Positions 24,483-36,661 of a DNA stretch of 64,000 nucleotides are shown piece by piece (the first letter of the stretch is position 1; each line of letters begins with the position of its first letter). The notes beneath the pieces are model-generated. The model saw only the letters and a program-made list of their open reading frames with translations, was not told where the DNA came from and did not search any database. Made by a program: the position numbers and the translations under genes. Source of the DNA: Polytrichum commune (taxonomy: Eukaryota; Streptophyta; Polytrichopsida; Polytrichales; Polytrichaceae); contig OX485806.1 in the NCBI GenBank assembly GCA_950295325.1, positions 38,688,001 to 38,752,000 on the forward strand. Reading direction: 5' to 3'.

Positions 24483-24904
24483 TGCCTTTTGTAAGACTAA
24501 GTGGGTTGAACCCCTAAATGCCAAAGAGACTATAAGAACCAAAATGGGACTTTTTGAAGAGTTTAGGTGAGTAGATATTATCCAACTGCGTTCATTTCTT
24601 AGTATGTTGGATGCTCTTACATTTGAAGTATGCCAAAAAATTAAAAATTAAAAATTAAAAAATGAATTACATATATTCTCAAGGCGGCATAATTTTTTGA
24701 AGTTTCACCAGTTGAGATTCCTTGTGTATTTGGCCCCATGTCCAATTGAATTAGGCCCGGGGTGCAAGGTCTTAACTTTGGGGGGTCATATCTCTCTCTG
24801 GATATTGATTCAATACATACATCATTTTTTTGGAGGATTTTTTATAATCTTTATGCCATATAAATTGTTGGGATCTTGATTTTTAGGTCCCTAACATATA
24901 AGCA

Positions 24905-25135
24905 TATTTGGACAAACCACTTGTCCATAAATAATAAGGGATGTGCACTTGTGGGGATAAAAACATCAAGCAACAACAACAAAAGCAACAACACAACAAC
25001 GACAACTTCAAATGTTTATATTCCATGTTCACCAATCACCATATTTGTGTAGTTTTGCAATCTAGGTTACTTCATATGTGTAGTAGAAACTGTCCAAAAT
25101 TCATGCATAAATCCAAATATATTTAAATCCTAGTT
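24905..25135 (-). repeat. Dispersed repeat E, copy 2 (inverted)
   Basis: This is the inverted counterpart of 19618-19822. It is interrupted by a CAA-rich simple stretch at about 24965-25005. Confidence 0.6.
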
Positions 25136-25301
25136 GGTCGACAAATACCTTTTGCAAAAGAATTGGGGTTTGAACTAACAATGTCCAGTTTCCATAGCAA
25201 GGCCGCTCAATCATTTAGAGTGTGACATTTGTGGGAGTTGTACTTGTTGCATGTGGTTGGTGTTAGGTGATTGCAGTACCTTTCTACTTTCTAGTGAAGT
25301 A

Positions 25302-25926
25302 GGGTGCAAGCATGGTCAATTGGAGTACAAAGTGTACAGTATGGTAGAAGATTCACAAATGCACACTACTTTTGAATATAATGATTTTTTTTCTAAAAGG
25401 TTTTAGAATGCATGTTGTTTCAAAAGATCAAACAATATTTTCGAAGAAACACCTTTAAAAATTTTATGTTGATACTTTTGAAGATCCTAAAAGTAGCTCA
25501 TATTGAGAAATAACTTGTGTCATGTCAAGAAAGTTTGTACAAAATAAGCTTAAATCACTTTAAATTGTTCTTTTCTTGGAGTTGGAAGTGATGGAGACCA
25601 CAAGTTCATCATGAACTAAAGGTATATTAGAATTAACAATTTGTAGTACAATTTGTTCAACCTTAAAACAATTAGGGCTAGAAAAATAGCAACTTGAACC
25701 AAATATAGTCACATGTTTGTGGACATAATTTTAGTGGAACTTTTTGAAGACATCATTTTGATATTATAGATTTGAGTACTTATAAAAATAATAAAGGGCT
25801 TCATAAAAAAAATTAAAAAATCAACTCAAAAGACATCTTCATACTACTTTATAGCCTTTGACCAAGAAATATGTGACTTCAATATACTTGACCAACTTAA
25901 TGGTCCAATTGACCATGCTTGCACCC
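25302..25926. mobile_element. Terminal-inverted-repeat element, 625 bp
   Basis: The left end GGGTGCAAGCATGGTCAATT is repeated inverted at the right end over about 23 bp. There is no coding frame. The terminal motif resembles the right end of repeat family C, and the internal part near 25740-25800 is also weakly similar to it, so this may be a distant member of that family. Confidence 0.65.
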
Positions 25927-28900
25927 ATTAGTGATCTTTGTACACCCGAAAAAAGTTTAATTAAGGTGAAACAAACCGTTTCATTTTCATAATTGCATGA
26001 TATTCTCATTTTGTTTTGATATGTGCCACATTCTCCTACTATGAAGCAAATTGGTACATATAAACAATACATGTACTATAAGGCAAATGAATTATACACC
26101 ACTAGGTATACTTTTGATATAACAATCACACAGTATACCACCCTTAAAAAAAATTGTCATAACTAAAGACATATGGATATAAGATAGCGCCGCAAATGCT
26201 GACAACAATGGTGATGAGAGGGACAACATTCCATCCTATAGAATCTCATATGAGAGATGAGCCCAAGATAGGAGGGTTGTATTATTCTATCTTGTGTTGC
26301 TTGGCGACTTTAGGAAAACATTGATTACAAAATGTGAATTTGACAACTTGGTTAAGAGCATTAGGAGAGAGGGCATAAGCACGGAGGATGCCCTCATCAC
26401 GTCACACATGGGGTGTGGAGAACACATGGGGTGTCTAATTGGGGTGTTCTTAAAGCCATATGAGAGGTGAATAGTTGGCCTAGAAGAAGGGGGGCACTTG
26501 CAAAACTAAAAAAATAAAATAAAATAAAATAAATTCAACAAAGGGTTATTTTATTTCTTGAGAGGTAAATATTACTTTGTACCTAAACTTGAAAGTGAAT
26601 TTTCTTTAAATATTTTATTGTTATAATTCATAGCCTTATGATTGGACCCACGAGATTGAAGGTTAATTGTTTGACTCTCCATGATGGCCTTTTAGCCTTC
26701 AATCACACACTCACTTGTCACAATAAGAACCCAGGGTTTGTGAAATATTTAAAAAAAAATCTTGTTATAAGGTGTCACCCTTGGAGTAACATGCCTAGGT
26801 AGTGTCAATCCTTGTTGCAGCATGTTGTGAAGGTCAAATTGTATGCTCCCAAGAAATTTACAAAAAACATTCAAAAAAAACTTACAAACATTTTGGGACA
26901 TAAGGTAGGCCGGTGCTAACCCAACACCCCAAAAAAGTGAACACCTATATATTAGTGTTGTGTGGTTGGGTGTAGATGTAGAACAAACACCAAAAAAGAC
27001 ATGTGTTTAAGAGAGATTAGACTACATGCTGAAAATACATTAACCATCCTAAGCTCAGTAGTCAACATGATTGGGGAGACCTATATTACCACTGACTGAG
27101 CACAAGATAATGAATAAGATATTCGTACGATCTCTGTAAGTTATGAAGAAAATGATGCGTACCATATCCCAATTGCGTGTTTCGTATTCTATGAGAGAAA
27201 AATGTCTAATCAAGGCCCACTTAGCTTAGTAGGTGGCCAAGGCATGGGCACCTGCAACTGGAAACTTCAAAGTTCAGAGGTCGGGTTATGTTGCAGGCTT
27301 GCAGCTAAGGATGTCACTGCTTGAAGCACAGTCAAAGATTGGCCAAAGATTTTAAAGCTGTTCACTGCCTAACTTAAAATCTAAACAAGAAGATGGCAGT
27401 GTGATCAGACCCAGAGTGAGTTTGGTCACCTGTAATTTAAGCTTAGGTCAGCAACAAAAGATCCATCTTCAGATCACCTGTAAGATATTAAATTGACACT
27501 AATGATGCCATTTTTGTGTTGGAGTTTCTTCTCACATTGTGGAGGACACAAAAATCCACGTCAATTGGGTGGCAAGTATATACTTGGCTCTCTCAAGGCA
27601 CTTAATTAACTCCTAATGTCCTCTACGATCATAACATGGTCGTGAGCAGATCGCTCTGACCCCTTTGACACTAGTCCGGATGGTTTCTTGGTTGTTTCAA
27701 CTACTGTTTTCGTTCATGTTCAAGTTTGTTATGTTTAATCACGTGGATGTTTTTGATGCAACAAAATTAGTTATTTTAGGATCAGTTCAAATACGGGAGT
27801 GTGCTCTAAATCGGTTTACAATGGAGCCGGTCCGCAAACCAAAACCTAACGTTTGTCACCTCTACGCCTGCACATCCTAAACATGTTTTTTGTTGATCCT
27901 TATGTGCAATGATTCCGAAAATTGATCTGAAAATTTACATGAAACTCAAACGCAACATATCCTAAACATCTACCGCTGGAATTTTTAATTTGCGTAGGTA
28001 TATTGTTCCTCTTTTGAATGAGGGTAGCATTTTGACATTTGGAGAGGATTTGAGTGGAGGTTGGATCAAAAAACCAACCCTAATTAGTTCTAAATTGTTG
28101 CCCTCAAGACCACTATTGACATTCTTATTATAATCTCGTAGAGAATAAAACCTCAATGTTTGAAATTTGGACTATGAGTAGTCACTTCCAACTTGCACAC
28201 ATCTATACGGTTGGATTTGTCAAAAAAGCTTTAAATCTTCAGCTACGGTCGTTGATATCAAGGTCACTTTTTGGGTTGATTTTAGGGAAATTGGGGTTGA
28301 GAAGTTAGGGGTTAAATTATACTTTTGTGATGCTTCATCTTGACAAAATCGATTGGTGGTGATGCATGATCCTCCTCATAAGTTCAAGCTGCCAGATATC
28401 TTTTTCTTTTTTTTATTGAGACAGAAGGCCGAACACATCCAACTGCCAGATATCCACATCTTTCAAAATCCTGTCATGTGTAATTCTTATGTCTGATCCA
28501 TTGTTTGGAGTTTAATCGAAATGGGAACATATCCAGTTACATGACAAGAGACGCCAAAATGAGTTTGATACCCAATGAACCAATATGGAATGTCCTTCGT
28601 TCAAACCTCCACATTGACTCCAAGCATGCACCCACAACTTACCGAACATGGAAAGTTATGCATGCGAAACAACCAACTCCCTACTAAAACTCCGGTTGAG
28701 TTAAAGGATAACTCTATTGTGCTCAAATGAGGCATATTATGTTTTAAGGAGCAAGGTTATAAATGTATGGAAAATGTGAGGCTACCATTAATGAATCCTA
28801 CTTTATTTTTACCAATAGCTTGACTCGTTCACAGAGAGTCACAGAGTCGGCACCTATCTACTACACATGAAATTAATATAGTGGAGGAGTAAGTGGAGTC

Positions 28901-28971
28901 CATATATGTTGTGGGTTGAAACATCTTCACAAGTTTGAGGACGCCTGACTCACATTGTGAAGAGCATGAGC
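25927..28971. other. Anonymous DNA with simple repeats
   Basis: An AAAAT simple repeat lies at about 26508-26531. Frames are short. No gene was recognised. Confidence 0.4.
27215..27290 (+). repeat. Possible SINE-like unit
   Basis: TAGCTTAGTAGG (27222-27233) fits an A-box well, and AGTTCAGAGGTC at 27271-27282 is a degenerate B-box at tRNA-like spacing. The intervening GGCATGGGCACCTGCAACTG is the kind of sequence seen in tRNA-derived SINEs. There is no full tRNA fold. Confidence 0.35.
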
Positions 28972-30023
28972 CAATGTCCGGGGAGAACCGGTATTTAGTG
29001 TCATGGCCGTCGGTTGGTTTTGTGAAAAGTCCGGTTAAATTGGGAAAATGGAGGATGTGAAACTGGTGCTTTAAAAAAAACGGATTTCAACTAGCAACCA
29101 TTTTGAGGAGGAGGATTTTTACCCAGATGAATTATGAAATAGGCAGATTTCATCCAATTTGGTTCATCTAGGGGTTGGATATCATTTGGTTCTAGAGTTT
29201 AGGTTATGTGTGTTGTTGTAGGCTTGTAGCAATTTGGTGAATGGTAGACATGCAAAGCTTTTGCTTCATTATTGCATTTCATCGTTGACGGCTAGCGTTT
29301 AGAACGTATTATTCGTGTGTCTATGAAAGAGCTTCGTGGAGATCTTCATAACGAACTAATGCAAGTGATAGCTTTATGGAGGAACTCTACAAAGTTTAGA
29401 TGGTTGTTTTCACATCCACAGAGATACCTTTCAGGGCATTCTCCTCTTGAAGGTGAAGATGATACTGCCGATTTTGACTCTAACAGTTGATGAATTTCAT
29501 TTTTGTATATAGTATGGTATGGTAGGTTACTCTTTTATCATGATATGGCCTCAAATCTAATATGAGATTTTATGACCTACGTATGATAGAAGAGTAAATC
29601 CATGGCCATCAACCGGTTGATGGGTTATTTCAAGTTCAACTCCTACTATGGATAAATTGTTGATCATTGTTATTGTTTCTTGTATATAATGAATTGTTGA
29701 TCATTGTTGTTGTATGTTGATATCATTACATATTATTGTTGTATGTTGATATGTTCTTTGGACGTTGTTGTTGAATGGTGCATGTTGTTTGTAGATATAA
29801 TTTTGCTACATTGAAAACCGGCTTACTTATCAATGCCCAAGTTTTTGGCCAGTTGTCATTAAAATGAAGAGGAAATTAGCCAGCACTTTTAAAAATATAT
29901 AGGATATTGGCCGGTCCAAATTAATGGCAATAAGTTTGCAACCGGTCAAATCCTGAAAAAACCGGTAGAAGTTGTGAAGGAGCGGATTTTAGCTGGCTGA
30001 GCTCAAAAATCTCCCGAACCTTG
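28972..30023 (+). mobile_element. hAT element, internally deleted, 1052 bp
   Basis: The left end CAATGTCCGGGGAGAACCGG and the right end (AAAAATCTCCCGAACCTTG) match the ends of the 226-bp miniature family. The flanking 8 bp are GCATGAGC and GTATGAGC, a 7/8 target duplication. Internal sequence near 29300-29490 retains a coding tail. It is the likely longer relative from which the miniature copies derive. Confidence 0.8.
29300..29490 (+). pseudogene. C-terminal reading frame inside the hAT element
   Basis: A frame ending in TGA at 29488-29490 reads …ELMQVIALWRNSTKFRWLF, then SHPQRYLSGH and an acidic tail EGEDDTADFDSNS. The position inside hAT ends suggests the end of a hAT transposase, but the helical dimerisation motif is not clearly recognisable. 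The rest of the gene is missing. Confidence 0.4.
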
Positions 30024-33000
30024 GTATGAGCCTTAACTTTGTGAGGATGTACTTTTCATTCCAAACTCATGAGAGTATAAATTTGATCCCTATGAGCCCA
30101 AGGTTTCTTACGCTGACAACATGCACTGTTCTCTTGTTATGAAATCAAGATTGCATGGGTGAAAAGGCCAAAGCCTTGTGAACAAAGTTGATGGTATTGA
30201 TCTAAAGATCATAGTGTAAATTATATAAGACAATGTGGACCACATTAAACAACTAAACTCATGTGTACAAGTTGAAGAAACAAAACTGGCATCGCTGAAA
30301 ATCAAAAGTTGAGAAATGTTAACTCTCTCTGCCCATGGTCACATCCAACACCTACTAAGTTAGCACATGTACCAAACTTGTAAGGTAGCAGACCCATTCT
30401 CGACTAATTAAGCAATTTAGCATATATATGATTTAGGTATGATCAGAGAAAAAATCCCTCGTGTAGGTAAATAAAAATAGGAAGCAATACATATTATTTT
30501 AGAATGTTTTTGCAATATCCAAATTACTATGAATTGTTTAAGTATTCTTTTTGACCTATACTCGTGATATAAGCTACCTTCTTTCTAATCACTAAAGGGC
30601 TAGAAAACCGAGAATGTTTGATTTACATAAATGATAATTGTGGTACCTAACTATGCTTACAATCTAAACCTAATTGTCGATTTAGCCTACTAACATTTGA
30701 CTAAGCTAGATTTCAACCATGAAATTTCAGTATTGATCGATGATTGATATCGTGCTACATGGAAATAGGCTAATCTAAACTACAAAAATGGGGTGGTGGT
30801 CAAGAAAGGATTGGCAACCTTACATGCCTCTTCACTTCACAAAAACAAGGGACTGCATAAGGTTGAGGCATCTACAACCATTAAAATAAGAGACTTTGCA
30901 TTTGTTGAGGAGGAGTAATAGGGGGGGGGGGGAGATTATCTTCTTGCAAAGAAAAACTTATTCTAGGGAGAGTGCAAAAAAAATTAACTTTTTTCATAAA
31001 ATTGCTACAAATTTCAAAGTGGTAAAGTTGGGGCGTAGCACATAGTCAATCTATAGGTGAACCCATAACCACTCATCTAACTGCTAATGCTTGGCTACCC
31101 CAATTGTCAAAACTCTTATCAGGGTAATCAATCATAAGCAGTCAACACATAAACCTTAACTTCATTCGCCTAAAAAATATAGATATCATCTATGTTGGCA
31201 TTAGATGACCCTAGTGAGCAAGTAAATGAACATGGTCAACTATGGATGCCTTACCTTACAAGTCTCTATTGTTTTCTTTGTTATAGACATAGAGTAGAGG
31301 CCACCCATGACCGATCACTTAAGAGACTATGTGCCAAAATTGGACAAGTATAAGATGGTGCAAATTAATAGTGTGTGCAAGAAGATAGAAATTAGGAGGA
31401 CTACAAATGTTTGGTACTTTTATTCCTTAAAATTGAATATTTTGTGAAATTTTTAAGCCAAAATTTGGCCCTAACATGTTACCAATGTCTAGAGTATACC
31501 ATGATAACCGCTCATTTAAATTGCTCATTCCTCCTCACTTCAACACTCAAAACTAGATTATGTGTCATAGCACTATTGGTCGAAATTTAGACCGATCCTT
31601 ATCGAAATTATGGCACCCTATAAGTTCCCGATAGGGTCCTGATTGGGAATAGGCGCCTCTACTCTAGAATGGGTCCATCGTGACAAGATTGTAACATTCA
31701 AGAGTTGAATAATATTACTCTTAGTACGGGTCATCAGAAGCAAATTTATCACTGTTTGGATGACATAGACTGTCATAGTGCTTTATGTTTAAGATTTCAT
31801 CATATTCTGGCTGGTCTTGCAAGTTATTCATATTGTCGGGAGAAATGATGTTCTTCTAAGAAACATCAAAGAATATTCTGCAATATCCTGTTCCCAGTTA
31901 TTCCACATGTGCATCACAATGTACTTGGGGCCGGCCCATATCGAGGATAGGAATGAATTTTTTGCCCTTTAAAAAACTAAGGAATATTAGTCTCAATGAT
32001 ATGACATGATAAGAAAAGTTCGCTCATGATTGACATTTGCAAGGATTTTGTGAGACAGTTCTTGCAATTATAACTTTGAGAACTATGTAGGCCTGAAAGC
32101 CTACCTTGGCTTCAGAAAGTAATCCCATGATTGACTACTCCACAGTTTGTGTGATTTTTTTGTTTTTTTGTTTTGCAATATTTGAAACAGAAGGCCCAAA
32201 AAACCAACATCAAAATGCATTATGAATCAAGGAAGACGCAACCACTTCAAGGTGAGGCGATGCGCCACACTCCATGAGTTTTTGTGATGTGTTGTCTTGC
32301 GTTCTAGAGGACTAAGGTCAAGGTATCCATAATCAACCATGTCCAATTAACGGCTCACTAGGATACATATAATGCCGACAAGGTATGAGATCCATATTTT
32401 TAGGTGAACGGAATTAAGGTGTATGTGATGGCAACTTTATGAGACACCTTCATAAGAGTTTTGCAAATTGCCTTAGCCAGGAATCAAATTTTACATAAGC
32501 AATTATGAGTTAACCTGTGAATTGTCTATGTATACTAGTGAACTTTACTGCATCAGATTTTGTAACAATTTCCATATTGGTGGAAAAAAATTGCATTCTA
32601 CTTAGAATTTGTTTCTCTTCGCAAAAAAATAAATACAAACTCTCTTATTTTATTGGTTATAGATGCCTCAACCTTACACATGCTTACATTCACTTTTGGC
32701 TGAAAACTAGGCGTCCTTGGCTTTTTTTCATGCTTTCTTGTCTTCAATACAAATAGATAAATGGAAATGAAATTTGAAATACTTTTTCCACTCGAGATAA
32801 GGTAAAAGCACACCCATTGAGCACCTCAATGACCCCTAGCCAGGTTTAGGAGAGAAGCCGAGAGAAAGACTCGGACAAACTGTTGGCACATTGTAAGTGT
32901 GAAGCAGTGTCCATATCTTGGGGCTGTTTTCCAGCAGAGCTTGAGGGCCCTTGGGCCCTCATTTGCAAATTATGTGATTGGTTAAGAAGCAGAAGATGGT

Positions 33001-33648
33001 CCGATTGCTTTACAGTACACTCTGAGGGCCTGAGGTACCAAGGAAATTTGAATGGATGAAAAATTACATGGCGTTCGACAAATGACAACAAGTGGATATT
33101 GTTTCGTGGTCTATAGGATATTACCTCACTCCTATCAAAAAGAGGTGGTCATACAGTTGCTTATCACGGTCTTATGGTTTTGTGTCACATGACATTGTTA
33201 TTCTCACACTAGGCAAGAGAATAACAAGTCCAAGGATTGGGCATGAACATATATTGTGATTCTCAAAAAATCAATGGCTTAAGCCTGAAGCTTAGCAAGG
33301 CCCCCATAAAATATGATGTCTCTTTACTTTAGAAAGGGTGTGGGAGCATGAGGCACGAGAATGTTATGTCAATATCCGGTGGACCATGAAACATTATCTT
33401 AACACAAAACTAGGAGATCATGATAATCAATTGAATTGCTATCGGTTGCTATCGGCTCCTACTTGTACTATATTGCTTTAATGTAAATTTGAGTTGAAGA
33501 TCTTCACACGAACCATAGCCCATGCTAGACTACCAAGCCACATTCTCACATGTTAAAAGGAGCATGCCAAAAATGTACGTAACCCAAATTTAGTCAATTC
33601 ACTATGTCCACAATGTTAGCTCCCCATTAGCCCCCCTCCCCCCCCCAT
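30024..33648. other. Anonymous DNA
   Basis: No gene was recognised over 3.6 kb. A run of 12 G occurs at about 30919-30931. Frames are at most 81 codons. Confidence 0.4.
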
Positions 33649-34128
33649 GTCACTGAGGCGCGGATTAGGGAGCCGGGATTGTGGGCGGCTCCCACGATCT
33701 GAGCCGCTCATTGGGTGAGATTCATCCAAGGGTTGAGGACATCCTAGGTGGCAGGCGCCCATGGTCGAGCACAGGTCCCCAAATGCGGGCGGGCAGGCAA
33801 GGTCCGGCACGGGTCCCGGAACGCAGCTCCCCATTAACTGCGGCCCAAATTAATTGATGTCCAAATTAATTGATTAAATCAATTAAATCAAATCAAATCA
33901 AATCAATTAAAATTGGACATCAATTAATTTGGACCGCAATTAATGGGGAGCTGCGTTCCGGGACCCGTGCCGGACCTTGCCTGCCCGCCCGCATTTGGGG
34001 ACCCGTGCTCGACCATGGGCGCCTGCCACCTAGGATGTCCTCAACCCTTGGATGAATCTCACCCAGTGAGCGGCTCAGATCGTGGGAGCCGCCCGCAATC
34101 CCGGCTCCCTAATCCGCGCCTCAGTGAC
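33649..34128. repeat. Large GC-rich palindrome: 214-bp arms, about 51-bp loop
   Basis: The left arm (33649-33862) and right arm (33914-34128) are reverse complements with only a handful of differences, essentially all C/T or G/A. Arms are GC-rich, in contrast to the AT-rich flanks. The loop is an AATCA/AAATC-type simple repeat that extends the pairing further. Short frames on each arm are mirror images of the palindrome and not separate genes. C-runs bound both outer edges (about 33631-33646 and 34136-34144). It may be a foldback transposon or a hairpin RNA source. Confidence 0.9.
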
Positions 34129-34144
34129 GCGACTTCCCCCCCCC

Positions 34145-35335
34145 GGTTTTCAATGCATACTTTAACATTTTCAAAACAAATTGGGGACCAGAAGTGTTTT
34201 TTTTCAATATTTATATAAATTTAGTCTATAAATGTCATCTTGAAGCCTTTATTATGCATTCATTCCATATTTAAGTTAAATTCTTTTCAATTCAGGAATG
34301 AATGCAAGGATTAAAATCTCATAAGGAGGTTTTCTTATTATTCATTCAAAGATCACAAATGTGCTTGACATCCATGTTCAAGATTGGAATGTTAAAGAAA
34401 TGCAACAACCTTGAGAATAGAACTTCACAAAGTTCTTAGTATGTAGCTTTGCATGTTTCTTTTTATAAAAAAACGAACAATGTGTGTTACCGTGTAAGAA
34501 TTTCTTGACCTTCAAAGTTGAAACTTCATGAGATGATATATACTACGAACTTAGCTTATATATTTCCATAGATGACATCTGTACCACCTATGGACACCAA
34601 GAACATATATTTTGAGATTCATTCAATAAATGTACAAAAATTCTTTTGCAAGTCAAATATCAAAAGTTAAATCACGATGACCTTCATTACTGCTCACCTT
34701 CATAAAATGTGACATCTTATTGCTCACCAGATTTGGTAAGAAAGTAGGAAATCAGAATAAACAGGCACTCCAGATAGAAGTGCCCCAACTTCATTAAATG
34801 GGTGACATCACCTTTTTTTGGATGATGTCACCCGTTTCTCACCCACTTAAAAAATGAACCGGCACCGGCACATGAAACTTGGCCCTTAGAACTTCATGGT
34901 CACGGCTCTTGGTCTATGTGTAAAGTGGGTCCTTAGGACCAGGTAACAAAATAGTGAAAACCATGACAGAAACCACAGACAAAAGGCCTCCAAGCACAAT
35001 GGCAAGAGCAACCAGCTCGCTTGCAACATGGTTGCAAGGACTCAATTTAATCAGGTTCACCTTCAAGCATCAAAAAAAAAATGGAGAGCCTCAAACTTGG
35101 CTTCAGTTTTGAAATTTAGTACATTACCGATACCCAGTATATAGGGCCTGTACTACACTGATTATCCCAATTAGTGTGTGGGGTATATTCTCTCGAAATA
35201 CGCACTATTTTTCCAAGTCCCAAAATTAGTGAGGTTGGAATTTTGACTGAGTGATATTGAATCCATGTTTCATGTTCATTTACCATACATTTCAAGAGAA
35301 CTAGTGTGTGATCTAAGATGCTTGTAGAGTGATAC
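34145..35335. other. Anonymous DNA with a small hairpin
   Basis: A perfect inverted pair GGGTGACATCA / TGATGTCACCC lies at about 34800-34832. Nothing else was recognised. Confidence 0.4.
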
Positions 35336-35561
35336 CAATGAACGGGGAGAACCAACTGCTAGTTACATATGAACCAATTGCGTTTGAGAAATAACCAGTT
35401 GAAGTTCAAGACTCTAGGGAAATTACTGATCATTATTAAAGAGATTTATAGAACATACCTCAAATTATTAAAGAAAAACCGAATGACGTCAACATGTAAC
35501 CGGATGGACTTGAGAACACTGGGTCCTGACCGATTATGCCCAAAAATCTCCCCAAACACTA
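35336..35561 (+). mobile_element. hAT miniature element, 226 bp, copy 2
   Basis: Ends are CAATGAACGGGGAG and, inverted, TAGTGTTTGGGGAG. It is flanked by an exact 8-bp duplication AGTGATAC (35328-35335 and 35562-35569). It has the same length as the copy at 22641. Confidence 0.9.
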
Positions 35562-35569
35562 AGTGATAC

Positions 35570-36661
35570 AAAAATTTGCACGCAAACACATGCGCGTCAG
35601 TGAATAGTGCATGTACTTTCAATGAATATTGTTGTTGTGAATAGTGCGGGATGTACGGTGCTTCCTACATCTTTTGGTGGCACTGATTTCATAGAGTAAT
35701 GAAATGTAGTATCACCTTCACTAATTATTGGCTGTCCCTTCACTAATTGGGACAATCACTGTAGTTTTTACCTCCTTGCCTTGTACAGTGAAACTCGGGT
35801 TGCCTTCAGGAAGGCTGGGGCGAACCAACCCGTACACTGGTTCCGTGGAGGCAAGGGTTTAAGCATCCGACAAGGAACGAGTGTGTGGGTTGGTTCACCC
35901 AAATCCTTCAAGAACGTGGAAACTGAAGTATGCAACACAGATTTACTCAGTCAAGCGAGCCTCGGAGACAGTGCTGGCCACGATTCTATCTACAGTCAGA
36001 ATAATCAGGCCCATATTCTGCAAAGCTGGAAAGCAGCCCATTGAGCTCTCATTCCATGACCTTTGCAAAGAATGATTCATTTATTTCAGTACTCCTTTGA
36101 ACGACCATGCCATCTAACGACAAAGAGTCATTCAATTAGTCCTGAATGCCTGCCTGGCAGCAGGACCTTGACTTGATCAATTCTATTTCATGACCAAATT
36201 TACCTATTCAGTCGGCATCACCGTGCAACTCGAGGACCTGTTCGGAAAACTTCCTCATCGAACACTATGCGCCCATAGTTTGGGATGCCAATATTGTGAG
36301 CATATGGAACATTGGGAACATGATGGTTTATAAATTCGCGTGCGAAGAATATTCACAGTACTAAAAATAATAAGTCTTCATATCATACTATAAACATGAA
36401 CTACACGTGGAAAACACAATTGAATCCCAAAATCAAATGGTTTTATGTCATTATAAAGTTTAGGGTGCGCATCCCATATATAAGGGTCTTATGGAATTGG
36501 ATGGCACATCTCAAACGTATGTATAAATTTGAATATTATAAATTTGAATATAATAGTTGCAATAAAACCAAGTCTATAAAGTGTCCCTATGTTTAGCCAT
36601 TAATTCCAACCTATGCTATGTTTCCATGTCTCCATCTTTCACTTCATAGCCATTCTCGGCG
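35570..36661. other. Unassigned stretch
   Basis: Overlapping frames of 87 and 64 codons at 35781-36075 (+) have mixed composition but no domain. A direct AATTTGAATATTATA/AATTTGAATATAATA repeat lies near 36526-36554. Confidence 0.35.

Noticed and set aside
33616-34218. Proline/glycine/serine-rich ORFs on both strands as possible small proteins
   Set aside because: They are the same sequence read on the two arms of the palindrome; no start context or domain supports them as separate genes.
34980-35080. Possible SINE ending in an A-run
   Set aside because: The supposed B-box (GGTTGCAAGGACTC) misses the invariant TTCGA core and no A-box at the right spacing was convincing.
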